Shown here one piece after another: positions 10,501-22,151 of a DNA stretch of 39,257 nt. How positions within the stretch are numbered: position 1 is the stretch's first letter; every line of letters begins with the position of its first letter. Location of the stretch: positions 1 through 39,257 of the forward strand of contig JASJQH010000043.1 in the NCBI GenBank assembly GCA_040143965.1, read 5' to 3'. Both the position numbers and the translations under genes were made by a program. A model generated the notes under the pieces. That model was not told the origin of the DNA and searched no databases. It worked only from the letters and a program-made list of their open reading frames with translations. This DNA comes from Basidiobolus ranarum. Lineage: Eukaryota; Basidiobolomycota; Basidiobolomycetes; Basidiobolales.

Positions 10501-11901
10501 CACAGGTATATTCATCTTTACTTTTATAATATTTGCTTGCTCTCACAAACCCTGTTCAGCCAAGAGATAAGCAAGAAGCCATCAAAGCGGAGAGTAAGTG
10601 GAAGTGTAGACTCGATTTTACTACGATGTACTTATGACAATACCAGAAAGTCCCCACTATATTTCCTTCCAGTCTAACGGGTGCTCCATCATCAAAAATG
10701 AAAATTCAATCAGAGATATTTTCGAATAAGAGCTTTTGTATCCATTTGTCTGATTGCGTTCTCGTCCAATTCGATTCAATATGTCTATTTATTGCTTCCC
10801 TAACTCGTATAGATGTTATGTTTGGAGACGAAGAGAATGACAAGCATGAGCTAGAAAATCTGGTCAAACTCCATGGAGGCAATTTCTACCAAGATGAAGG
10901 CGCTCAAGATAATATTGTGGTGATATCAGGCACACTGAGTAAGTCCCTCTTGTCACAAGAATATACTCACCTTTAACTCTCTTGTTCGCGAAGACATTTA
11001 TATTGTTGCTTCACCTTAAATAGAATGGAGTGTCAGAAATTTGATTAAGCGAGGCACCCATAACATCTTCTTGCCTTCATGGATAAGAGAATCTATTCAG
11101 TCAAATTCCGTACTGCCTTTCAAAAAAAGGTATGCTTTGATGATTACCTTCACTTGTGAAAGTTGGCATCTGAATGGGTCTTAATAGGCATTTCTTGTAT
11201 GCTACTTTGGAAACCGAGATTGGATTTTACAAAGATATGGATCGTTTTGGAGATAGTTACACCGAAGAGTTGACTGCTCATACCTTGAGAGATGTACGTG
11301 TATGTTTGCACACACTGGGGTGTGAAGTTTATTAATCCATCGTGGATGTTAGATCATAGATAAGATGGATTCATCGAATATTCTGAGCTGTGCGGATCAC
11401 CTAAACCGTCAAATTGTGCAGGAAGTTGAAGAGAGATACTTTGAATCCGAAAGACTTCCTGGAGGATTATTCAGATCATGTATCTGCTATCTCGACGTTC
11501 TTACAAGTCTGAATGATGTTTCTAGTAAGATGGATCATTCAAGGTAATTCTTATATTCCTAATGAATAGTATGCGATAATTTAGTGCTTCTTCTTGATAC
11601 GTGCAGTTTGACCGTCACCGAATATATGCTGAGATTTTATGGAGCCGAAATATCGACTTGCCTCGACTCTACTGTGACTCATGTGTTGTTCTCGGATGAA
11701 GATCCAAGTAGAATCGTCGAGATTAGTAAATATATCACCAGGTAGGTTTGACCCATGATTGCTTTACTGTTATTGAGATTTCTGCATGGAACTGATATTA
11801 GCTGTAGATTTGAACGTATTCCCGAACTTGTCACCACATCTTGGGTATCAGACTCGATTACCGAGAAATCCCGGCTGCCTGAACAGTGTAGGGCTCTATG
11901 A
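7589..11901 (+). CDS. LIG4: DNA ligase IV (ATP-dependent, non-homologous end joining)
   Basis: A 25-exon model with all phases consistent gives 943 residues. Exons: 7589-7747, 7809-7865, 7934-8071, 8140-8270, 8336-8421, 8479-8615, 8681-8844, 8903-8998, 9055-9232, 9307-9500, 9562-9689, 9744-9837, 9900-9974, 10018-10128, 10189-10232, 10294-10383, 10439-10505, 10560-10593, 10647-10737, 10813-10938, 11024-11129, 11188-11293, 11353-11543, 11607-11741, 11808-11901. It seals double-strand breaks with XRCC4/Lif1 in the nucleus. The N-terminal DNA-binding domain comes first. The nucleotidyltransferase core has adenylated Lys in AKLDGER (about K271), then [20 protein letters not shown] and [10 protein letters not shown]. 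The OB-fold has [13 protein letters not shown] basic KKPSKRRKVP stretch looks like a nuclear signal. Two BRCT domains follow (about 680-775 and 840-943). Weak points are the exact start (ATGs also at 7616 and 7628) and the end of exon 9, which adds a long linker. Confidence 0.92.
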
Positions 11902-12487
11902 TATCATCGCAGGGTACATGTTGATTTTTAACATGGATCTATTGATTTTTTAGTGTATCGACCTCAAAGAGACAAAGGCTTCGAAGAAATACCGAACGGA
12001 TCCACATGGGGCTTACTAAAATTAAAACGGTCAAATCCACTTAAGCCTGCTTGAAATTCATCTATTAGATAAACTCTCTTTTCTCTTACTGCCCAAGTAG
12101 TCTCGTCAAACTCATCTATTCACTTTCCGAATTACCTTGAATTTCGTATCTAATAGCAGTAGAAGTATACATAGTACCAAAATAATATCTCCATGAACAC
12201 TTGTTCAATCTAAGATCATTTGTGATGAACGTACCAATTAGCACTAGTAATTCAACTCCATTGCAGGACTTGAGTGTAATAGAGTGTTACGCAGAATTTT
12301 AATCAAGTACAAACTACATCCAAACTTAATTAGAACTTCACCATGTAGAAAGTATTAGATTTAGGTGAAGTTTATTCATGCAATGATGATTGGTAGTACC
12401 ATTGTGGGGTGAAGAAGGCAAGGAAGAACAGTGAGTGATTGAGGGATACAATGAGGACAAATGGAAGTGTTCAAAGTGCGACAATAT
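11902..12487. other. Intergenic stretch between convergent gene ends
   Basis: The ligase IV (+) and acyl-CoA dehydrogenase (-) genes converge here, so this should hold only 3' untranslated sequence and terminators. No further gene or repeat is seen. Confidence 0.55.
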
Positions 12488-13890
12488 TTACTGTGAGTAC
12501 TGCTTGGCTAAAATTCTCCCGATGGTTTGTAATTGAATGTTGCTCGTTCCCTCGTATATGGCCCCAATCTTACTGTCGCGAAGGAATTTCTCGACTGGGA
12601 ACTCACGAGTAAATCCGACACCACCCATCCATTCAACACATTTAGATGCGGTTCTTTCGGCGACTTGAGACGCGTACAACTTGGCCATGGCCGCCTCTTT
12701 AACGAAATTCAAGCCTTGCTCTCTCATCCTGGCAGTGTTGTAGGTCAGAAGTCGAGCACACTCGATCTCAGTAGCAATCTGGGCGTATTGGAATTGCATA
12801 CCTTGGAATTGACCAATTGGTTGACCGAATTGTTTGCGTTGGAATAAGTAAGGCATGGTGACATTGAATGCACCTTGAGCGAGACCAACCATTTGTGCAG
12901 CAATACCGATACGACCTTCATTCAACATTTCAATTGCGTACTTGTAGCCCTTGCCAACTTCACCAATAACATTCTCCTTGGGTACTTTGACGTTGTCAAA
13001 ATTCAAGGTACATGTGGATGAAGCACGAATACCAAGCTTCGATTCTTTCTTACCGACTTCGATACCCATTTCACGCTCAACCAAGAAACATGTGATTCCC
13101 TTGTAACCCTTCGATGGATCTACATTGGCAAATACAACAAAGATACCAGCCTCAAGTGAGTTGGAGATCCACATCTTTGATCCATTGAGCAAATAATGAT
13201 CACCACAATCCTCAGCACGAGTTGTTAAAGAGAACGCGTCACTGCCAGAGCCAGCTTCAGAGAGACAGAAAGAGCCAACCTTTTCGGTGGCTAATTGTGG
13301 AAGGTATTTCTCTTTCAACTCTTTAGAAGCATGATCATTGAGGATTCTATTGATCAAGGTGTTGTGAATGTCACACATGGCACTGACCGATGGATCAACT
13401 TTAGCCAACTCCTCGATGACAATGACGGCAGAAACGAAAGAACCGTTAGCACCACCATATGCAGCATCCGTTTCCACGCCCATTAAACCATTATCGAAAA
13501 GTCCTTTGATAATTTCTGGATCCATGGTTTCTTTCTCGTCCATTTCTGCTACTTTAGGTAGAATCTTTTCGGTAGCGTATCTAGCGACTTTAAACCATCA
13601 TATTGTTAGCTCTCATGGTGAACGAGGGGAAATATTTTGAATGAAAGACCTACCAACATCACGGAACATCTCCTCTTCCTCAGTAAAGCTATACAATGAG
13701 CTTGGTTGGTTTGCTACATTAGGTGTCTGTGAGAAATATCTGAAAGCAAAAGATTAGCATCCATGGACTGGTACGTAAAGCATGTAACTCCTGGATACCT
13801 GGAAGGTTGGAGAGCTAGAGCAGGCTTTGATGCACGAAGAGCCTTGACAGCAGGAGTTAATTGTTTACGAAGGATAGCAAAGGAGGACAT
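12488..13890 (-). CDS. Mitochondrial acyl-CoA dehydrogenase, short/branched-chain type
   Basis: Three exons (13799-13890, 13654-13739, 12488-13587) encode 425 residues. An N-terminal stretch of about 30 residues rich in Lys, Arg, Ala and Leu without acids looks like a mitochondrial presequence. The FAD flavoprotein core is complete: [13 protein letters not shown] (FAD/substrate binding), [32 protein letters not shown], and [19 protein letters not shown]. The C terminus has [10 protein letters not shown] with the catalytic base Glu at about residue 405, the position used in short- and branched-chain enzymes but not in isovaleryl- or long-chain ones. It oxidises acyl-CoA to 2-enoyl-CoA and passes electrons to ETF in branched-chain amino-acid or fatty-acid breakdown. 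Substrate preference (2-methylbutyryl versus butyryl) is inferred. It lies on the same strand as FAD synthetase, 5 kb away. Confidence 0.93.
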
Positions 13891-15464
13891 CTTTTAAAAT
13901 GAATACAAAAGAGAGAAGAGGATATAAGATTACAACGAGTGGTAATGAAGGCTTAACTCCTCTTTTAATAACAACATAGCCCCACCCATAATGGCCAATG
14001 GGATAGCGTGTGGAATTTTCAAGAAATCCTGGGTATGTTAGTCAGAAATTTGTCGAGTCTTCACACTAGATTTTATTTGATTACACAGCCTACGCTTCAT
14101 TCCCTCCCTCTGTACTTCATTTCTGAATCTTAATTCTCCCGTCATAGGAGTTTTGATTATCATTGCTTAGACCAATCCATTCAGCTTCTCTCACACTTTG
14201 ATGATTCTGAAATGTCAGTTTATTTCTATGACCTCAAAGAAAGTCACATGAGAGAGATAACCATCTAAATAAGGCTGACTATTTGGAAGGTACGTGACAA
14301 CCGTGGGAATGTTTCCTTGATTTGGAGCGCCCCTAAGTTTATTTCATCAGCATTGCTGATAACCTACATTCTATCAGAAGCACTTTCCCACGCACTGAGT
14401 CCCGATAATCACACAGAGTGCTAGCAGAGAGGGAAATCATTGAGCTCCATTGGCGTGTCAATGTAGTCGAATGAAATTGAATTCGTCACTCTAGTGAGGG
14501 TGATGTATGTAGAGTATGTAGAAGGGTAGCCACTCATACTTCTCAGGATAGATTCAGTGACACGAAATTCTCTAGGAACTCATTGGTCACTCATTCTTCT
14601 CACCACTCCACCAAATCAATTTAGATGGATGCGGTTAGGTGACGGTTTATACTAGATACACAATACAAAGCAAACACTTGTGTGAGCGATCAGCCAATGC
14701 CAGCGTAGGGTAGAAGCTAATGATCCACCAGGATATACTTGGGAATTTATGGATTCCATCACTCTGACCTGGCTGTATCTAAGACGCTTAGCACCACCAT
14801 CTATTGATACTAGTCCACTTAAATCTGTAGACATTCTACTTGAACCTATCGCAAGAAGTGGGATATAAGTCTTTATTCTTAGAAGAAATCTCACCATTCC
14901 AATATACCCCAAGGTGAAGTTGGCTAGTAATATATGGGGATATTCTTAAATGCATACCATTATGCTTCTTAAACTTCACTCAACCAGGTTCAGAGACGAG
15001 TCAGGCTATGTTCATTATGTTCAACCAAATATATATGTATTTGTTAAATAAGAAATCTTCACTACAACATCGAAGAAATAGGAGGTCGGAATTTATTGAA
15101 TTCTGGTGGTAAATGGTTCCAAGTTCAAAACCATTGACGGAATGGTGAAAAGTACAAACCTTACAGACACCAAAATACTTGGAGTCGATATCAATTTATA
15201 TACCCAGTTTCTGAAATCTTTAGGTAGGAGATGAATTGAGGTATTTTAACAAGTTGAAGAATACGTACAGCTAAGGTTTATTTCTAGTAAGTTGGTGAAT
15301 TTATCGAGAATACAATATAGTTGAGAGATGATCTATGTAAGATATGAAAAACGGATGTCTATCTGGGAGTTTCCAATTGAAATCGACAGCAGTAGCGATG
15401 TATGTAGAGTAAAGGATGTTTATGAAACCCACAACGTACATTCATACTTCCACCAAAGTGATCT
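13891..15464. other. Gene-free stretch upstream of the acyl-CoA dehydrogenase gene
   Basis: No recognisable gene, RNA or repeat. It holds the promoter of the acyl-CoA dehydrogenase (right next to 13890) and the 3' flank of the decarboxylase gene. One minus-strand open frame (14652-14912) has no product features. Confidence 0.5.
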
Positions 15465-17692
15465 TTAGCGACTTTGAACACTTACATTATCATCCTCAAA
15501 CTCCTCAAAGCTAGAGAAAAGTCGTTCACCCGCTTTAGATATCTCTTCAATCAGCTCATTCAAATCTTTACAAGTTAGGCGTGGATGTGTGATGATTCTG
15601 AAAAAGATTGGTAACGGTTTCGGGTGATGCATAGGCGCATAGTCAAACTGTCAACAATAGGTTAATAAACCGGTCGCTATAAGGAACCCGAGAGCTTGGT
15701 GGCTATACGTTCTTACCATAAATTTACCAGATCTTCTTAGATCACCGTGTACTTCTTTGGTTACTTGAGCTAAGCAATTACTGAAGAGCTCCGCATTGGA
15801 CCTCTCTAATGACAAATCCAGTGATTCAGGTATGTACCTGATATCATATAAGTGTCGGTTATTTCGAATATTGATACGTATAGTGTTAAGTGAGATGACC
15901 TACCAGAAGCAGACATTGAGGTTGACGGGCTTTGTAACCATCCGAAAGCGCGAGGTCTCCGAAAGCTTTAGATACATGTATTGCGCCAACTCAAATCCGC
16001 GATCGACCCTGGCTTCAAAACCCTATGGAGATATTTTTGGATTAGAATGGGAAGTTTAGTCTTAATGCGGGGAGGTAGAGAAATGAGGACTTTACCTGAG
16101 ATCCATTGTATTTCCATGCCAAAAACATTTTCACGGCATCGGGACGACGCCCACATCCGACAGTACCATCTCCAAGGTCGTAATGTTCTCCATGGAACAG
16201 ATAGCCAGCGTTCAAGGAATTGAATTTCCGCAATACGTCGGGATCTTTAGTCAGTAGGTAGGAACATTGCAAGGGAATCCCCAGCATCTTGTGAGGATTG
16301 ATAGTATACGAGTCAGCCTACAATATCCATCAATAAGAGACTATGGTTAGTCCTTCCTTCATGTGTACAAGTACAGTAGATCTTAGTGATATACCAATTC
16401 AGATCCATCTATTAAATATCGGAGTTTTTCCGAAAACATAACAGCTCCTCCCCAACTTCCATCAATATGAAACCAAAGATCATACTTTCGACATATTGCA
16501 CCGATGGGTCTCAATGGATCGAAGGCCCCCTATTAAGAAACAACTTGAGCAACAATACAAATCCAGCGCTTCAATAGTTACTCGTACCAATACTGTTGTT
16601 CCAGCGGTTGCGTTAACAAAAAACGGGGATTCTCCACGAGAGATGGATTCTTGTATGCATTTCTCTAGAGAGAGCGATAGTATGTCAGATAGTACACGAA
16701 ATAGGATCTGCCTCACTTGTATACATACCCAGCGCCTCAGGTATCATCACTCCCTCGTTTGTGCATGGAACACTGATAAGGTTGTTCATTCCAATGCCTA
16801 TCATGATTGCCGCCTTTTCGAAAGAATAATGGCTATGAGCAGAAGTGAACATAGTCAATACTTCACCACGACGAAAACCCTCCTATCTCTCAGATTAGAA
16901 ACCAAGATGACAAAATATCAATCGGATACGCTTAATCTTTACCATTTTAATATGTGGGAATTTCCAATTTCTTGCCGTTATTACAGCCAGTTGATTAGAA
17001 GCGGAGCCACCAGGGCAGGTAATACCACAACCATCCTTCATGGATCCAGTCAGTGAACATCGAGGTAGGGCTATACTAAACTCAGGCCTACCTTGAAACC
17101 AACAAACTCTGCCATCTTTTGCGACGTTTTAACTTCCATCATAGTGGTTACCGGAGATACATGATATACATGATTATTGGCATTCAAAACACCCAGAACT
17201 AACTCACTGATAACCCCTAGAAAACGGTTAACTTTAACAATCGTCCTCTACATACAATCTATATATGGAGTAAATAGAAGAGAAGTATCCTACCAATGGG
17301 ATCGGTACCGGAATAAAGCTTATCAATAAATTTGGTATTCCAAGACCGAACGCTATCAATGATAAGGTATGATGAATGATAAACTTGAGGACGCTAAAGA
17401 ACCAAAAATGAAGTACCTATATTTAAGCATTCCTTGAATGGTCTCTAATATTCCTTTACGTCCAATTCCATTTTCGGCAAGGTCAAAATCGAAAACTTTC
17501 TCGAGCTCTTGGGGAGGGTAATAATCGACCACCGAAGTGTTCTCTTGTTGGCATAAGTTGACGTCTATCAAGTGGAGATTAGTCATACAAAGAGCATTGA
17601 CGCCGTATAGAAGTAAACGTACATTCGACAAGAACATCTTTCGTTTCACTCAAGAGTTGGTCTAACTCAGTAGCGTCATTGGAGGTTAGCAT
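15465..17692 (-). CDS. PLP-dependent group II decarboxylase (cysteine sulfinate / glutamate decarboxylase-like)
   Basis: Twelve exons: 17623-17692, 17417-17564, 17294-17352, 17092-17216, 16943-17035, 16729-16882, 16588-16664, 16395-16529, 16096-16317, 15904-16022, 15717-15837, 15465-15647. All phases agree; 501 residues, near the ~493 of animal cysteine sulfinate decarboxylase. Motifs include GCGITCPGGSASNQLAV (cofactor phosphate contacts), TSAHSHYSFEKAA (His stacking on the PLP ring), FVNATAGTTVLGAFDP, LWFHIDGSWGGAV (Asp contacting the pyridine N), and YTINPHKMLG, whose Lys (about 297) forms the Schiff base. It removes the alpha-carboxyl group from an acidic or related amino acid; which one cannot be told. 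The start at 17692 is uncertain because the frame stays open upstream to an acceptor-like site near 17793. The last exon contains a GTAAGT near its end, so an alternative C terminus is possible. Confidence 0.88.
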
Positions 17693-18788
17693 TGAATGTA
17701 TATCTAGAAGATTAGTCTTAGGAGAGATCCGAGAGCAAAGAGACGTCGGTTGAGTTGGAACAATAACTTCAGGTGGGTTCAAGTACGTTGGGACTAAAAT
17801 GAGTTAGGATAAAGCTATTGAGCTATTTAATTCGATGGTATTGTCGCTTTTTGAGTAAACTAACAACTGTTGTTTCCCAATTACCTTGAGTAGATTAAAC
17901 GTGTTAAATAATTGTTACCCAAAAATAGTACCCTAGTGTGACTTTAATCGTCCTGAAAGGTCGAATTTATCTCATTCGAGTAAGGAAAAGTCTTATCAAA
18001 ATCTGAATAAATATCGAGTTCTGGGGGATGTGTAGCTCGGTTCCTTGAAGATCTTGATCCATCATTTACCTCCCATTTGATTACTCATATCATATCATGC
18101 TTGATTTGAAGCCGTTATCGTCCCTGCGATCAGAAATGTGATTACTAATCAGGTTTCACGCGAATGATTGATTCGAGAGCTCTCTGGCGTGATAGGATTA
18201 TTTATCATAGGCTAGTTATTAAGTTGAGCTTGGCTTGGAACCAAACCTAAACCTACCCACCATGAAATCCACGCAGTCCACCAGTTCTCACGCTTGCTAG
18301 CTGAACGCTATGTAAATGGACTGCGCCGTGGTAGCCATTTTAATAACCAACCTAGGCTGTGTGTGTGATATTATCCCGATATTATCGGTAGATATAAGCT
18401 TACAAAACTCACACACGGAATTAACCAAAGTCAATTATATCTATCGGAAATCACTGGTCTGATCACTTACGAAACCGGTCATCGTATACATATATTCGCT
18501 ATCTACATCCCTTTTACTTAACATGGCAGATGCTGGTGTGATACATAGTAGCTTCCATACAACATGTCCAATGGTCGATGATAACCGCACATTTCACAAA
18601 ATATCATGACTAATGCATGTTGAGGTTTCTACAATGATTAAGATGACCAGTCCCTCATTCGGTTTATTCTCGAGGCTAATAAGTAGTTACATGAGAATTT
18701 CTATAGTATAACGCTGAGGGGAGGAGGCAAAGTCTTTTTGTTTTCAAATTTTTAACTTAAGCAATATTAAAAGTGAAAAGCCACCGCT
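17693..18788. other. Stretch between decarboxylase start and FAD synthetase end
   Basis: It probably holds the decarboxylase promoter and perhaps an unplaced 5' exon. A minus-strand frame open from about 18084 to a stop at 17944 has a protein-like residue mix (PPELDIYSDFDKTFPY) but no ATG and no obvious donor. A small inverted repeat with GATATTATC repeats lies at 18361-18416. Confidence 0.4.
18361..18416. repeat. Inverted repeat enclosing two GATATTATC copies
   Basis: Arms GTGTGTGA (18361-18368) and TCACACAC (18409-18416) are exact reverse complements. Between them GATATTATC occurs twice (18367-18375, 18378-18386), spaced 11 bp apart, about one helical turn. This could be a regulatory site of the decarboxylase gene, whose start is about 670 bp away; position and spacing are the only support. 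Confidence 0.45.
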
Positions 18789-19750
18789 TTAACGTCCATC
18801 TCTTTCCTGATCTCCGTGGATCAGTTTCCAAGCTGGGTTAAACCCGCAGGGTCTCTCGTCGTTTTTCAGGTTGGGATTGGGGAGAGTATTATTAACGCAA
18901 CCTAATGAGGTATATCTGAATCCAGCATAAGTAACTGCACGGTATACATGTATTGAATCTAAACACTCACTTACCCAAGATCATAAAGCGAGCAATAAGG
19001 GACATCGAGACTTAACAAAAAGTCCCAGATATCACAGTATTCCCAATCGATGATAGGATGTATCCGCATCATGGTTGGCCATCCAGGATCCGTAGGTAAA
19101 AAGTGGGACAATTTGGCTAGCGTTTTAGAATTAAAGAAAATGGTTAATTAAAAATTCACCACTAAGCAAGAACCAAGGAAATTACCTCCATGAGGGTCTG
19201 TTCTTCTAGTTCCAACCAGAACCCCTTTTACCTCGGGTCTTCGATCAAGATACGTCTGTAATCCTTGTTTCATGGGTCCAGGTGTACTGATAAGGTCTAG
19301 TCCGTAACGACGAACACATATTTTTACAAACTCTTCCACCTCATCAAAAGGTTGTGGTGTTCTAATGTAAACCGCCTTAATTTTGTGCTGTGGGAAATTA
19401 TTTGGGGTGCCTCCTTTTTCGTTATGGCATTGGTAAATAACCGCAGCCAATAAATGAAGTAATACAGTGCAATCTTTGCCGCCATTAAAACTGATGGCTA
19501 GACCCTCCAAACTAAGTATAAAAGTTAGTAAAATGAAAGCAAAAAACCATCATCGTGATATTATAGTAACATACCCATATAGAACATAAGCTCTCTCCAT
19601 GATCTGAAGTGCTTCAAGCGTTTGACGTCCCAAACGAGTGGTAAGCTGGGTTAATTCATATACTCTCTTGTAAATGAGTTCGAAGTCAAAACAGTCACGT
19701 CCGTTAATGTGATATCCAGTTGACACTAAGTCCTTTTTGAACTCGACCAT
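18789..19750 (-). CDS. FAD1: FAD synthetase (FMN adenylyltransferase, PAPS-reductase-like fold)
   Basis: Four exons (19575-19750, 19186-19511, 18975-19116, 18789-18915) encode 256 residues. The enzyme transfers AMP from ATP to FMN to make FAD, with no riboflavin kinase domain, as in fungal Fad1. Family marks in order are the PP-loop variant [18 protein letters not shown] (about residues 63-80), [35 protein letters not shown] (restored exactly by splicing of intron 2), [46 protein letters not shown], and a C-terminal [16 protein letters not shown]. It is compact, lacking the molybdopterin-binding-like domain of animal enzymes. FAD made here serves flavoproteins such as the acyl-CoA dehydrogenase encoded 5 kb away on the same strand; that adjacency is not evidence of co-regulation. 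Confidence 0.93.
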
Positions 19751-22151
19751 AATAAAGTTGGTGGAATATACGGAGTGTAGAGGAGAGAAAGAGTTCGATG
19801 GGCTTAGTGGTGGTGGTAATCAAAGCGTACTTTGAGGAATAGGAATATTAATTTCAGATTGGTCCTGGTGCATGAGGTCATGAACTCTTATTTAAACTTG
19901 TCTAAATTTGAAACAATTTTTTTACTAGACTCTTCTGTGAAGGACATTGGACAGCACTCCAAACATGAGTGGTCAAATCAATGGACCTATAATAGTACAA
20001 TTCCATATGTTTGTCAGATCATCAAGGTAATTTGGTGTTCAAAAGATTCCACTCGAAAATCATCCGAACACCGAAAATAGATCGTGATTTTCTCGAGAAA
20101 ATCGGTGTTATTTGAGAATGGGATACTGCCATGGTCATCCCACCTTGTCCGCTCTCAAGTCACATGTGGTGGACGAAAGGGCACAAATATTGCATGGTCC
20201 TACTCACTACTTATGATGCAAAGAAGTAGGTATCGATTCACGTGACAGAGATACTGTTTATGAAAGCAACTCTGGAAAGGGCTTGATGATGTATGAAGCA
20301 AAGTTTTTCAAGTTGAAGCATGCATGATGCTTGGCTTTCTAACCCTAACATCGCCAGACGAATTGACTTAGAGCAGTGTATATGGCCTCTCCTTAACCAT
20401 GGAAGCTATATCTCTCTCCACTGCATTACATAGCAGAGATTTGAAATAGAAGTTTTCTACTCAATGGAGCTTTTTGAATTAGTAATTGTATTTGTATACT
20501 AAAGGTTGATTAGCAAAGGCAAATCCAAAATGAATGTTGACCATTGGTTTGTGTAAATATGTTTACATATCATATGCAACATTCAAAGTTCGAGAAAAGC
20601 AGCCAAATGCTTACAGCTATGAACAAGGGCGTTTACATGTCTTGGCCCACGAATTCGACATAAACAATAAGTATTGGCTAGGGTGATTAATCAAGTTGAT
20701 CTAGAGTTTGGTAAAGTAATGGAGAAAGGGTTGACTAAAATTCAGCAAATCCCTCACGTGTTGCTCAGTAACAAAATAAGTAAGTAGGAGTCCAGACAGT
20801 ATAAAAGCAAAGCCGAATTGGATCTGGTTTTCTGATAGCTACAACTCCCAATCGTCTACTGATACGCCTCAATCTAAGAGAAGAACAGCGGAAATAAGCC
20901 CTCATTGATTCTAACACCTCTCCCCCAAATATCTGTGGACGGAGTTCATTAGTGAACGCCAACCGGTAATTCCTGGGTTTCATAATATGACACAGTGTGG
21001 CTGCATTGTTCCGAGACCAAACAACTACTACCTAGATAAGACTAGGCTGGCTTTCACATGTCTATCAGTCGGAATCTGATTCAATGGATTTGATGTTACG
21101 CTTCGAGAGGAGTGTATTTCTGCCACAATCACAATGGCATTTTGCGCAGTATTGGATTCCCAAACCTGCATGAGAAATCCGACAAATGTGAGAAGTTACA
21201 GTCGGTAATATATTTTGATATCTGGTCAGTCAGAGCACCCAATCACCCCTTGTTGAACAGTGGATATCATATGATAGTCGGTCAATCATTATCAAATTTC
21301 CAAGAGTAATCTAGACACTTATCGCTTGGCTTTTGTAATGGGAACAACATCTTAGAGAGCGTCCGAATTACGCTTTCATTTAATACATTTGGGTTCGGCA
21401 CAAATCCTTCCGTGTGATTGAAATGGGGCTCAAATGACCATTGGACCAGACATTCCAGTTTTCAATCTCACTAGTCTGTCTAATATGCCTTATCTTTCCT
21501 TGTCCAACTGCTACATTTCAAAAATGAAGTAATGCTCGTCGCACAGATTCAACTTGTCCTCTACACATTGCTCTACAAGAGACAAAAAAATTCGAATGAA
21601 TAATATGGGTCCACTGCTTTGGTGATTTGGATAAATATGGGCATGCTCTGGTATTTTATCCTGATTCACTGGTTTAATCGGATTGGCGGCTTTTCAAAAT
21701 GATGGGCGGGATAGAGTTCATCCTGATAGCTATCCGAAACTCTTTTCCCCTAAGATCGTCGTTGCTCTCCAGAGCTTAACATAATGTGACGAAGGCGAAA
21801 TCCATCAGAATGGAAATATAGACAATATTTATTCAACACGAAGATTGTTATGAAATATAATTATATATATAGCACTGCGCAAGATGAAATGGCATGTGTG
21901 GAGGGGGTGGTTTAACGATATATATACAATTCTGAGCATTCCTAGCTAGTTGTAGTTCAAAACATCTACTGATATATATTGATGGATTTCGGGGAAGTAT
22001 TAGACTCTGTTCCAAGTACTTGCTATAGTTAAGCATTTACTCAGAGCAAATCACCTTTAGAAGTGGGGAGCTAGCTAAAGGATGTGGACAATTTCCTACG
22101 CATTAAATGTTGAAAATCACCTGAAATTCATAACCTACGTCGTACACAATA
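19751..22151. other. 2.4-kb gene-free stretch between FAD1 and the GATA gene
   Basis: No recognisable coding region. The left end should be the FAD1 promoter. An 18-bp perfect palindrome at 20086-20103, nested in a longer imperfect hairpin, is listed separately. Open frames at 19832-20080, 20765-20983 and 21112-21309 show no domain or family pattern. CpG is present at ordinary frequency here, in contrast to 25.6-27.4 kb. Confidence 0.45.
20069..20107. repeat. Perfect 18-bp palindrome within a longer hairpin
   Basis: GATTTTCTCGAGAAAATC at 20086-20103 equals its own reverse complement. Outside it, CACCGA (20069-20074) and TCGGTG (20102-20107) form a second pair of complementary arms overlapping the first. 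It lies about 340 bp upstream of the FAD synthetase ATG and may be a dimeric factor site or a hairpin. No function can be read. Confidence 0.6.

Noticed and set aside
12533-13640. Plus-strand open frames within the acyl-CoA dehydrogenase gene
   Set aside because: They are complements of the well-supported minus-strand coding exon.
18789-19750. Functional operon of FAD synthetase and acyl-CoA dehydrogenase
   Set aside because: They share a strand but lie 5 kb apart with an unrelated decarboxylase between them. Nuclear fungal genes are not transcribed in this way.
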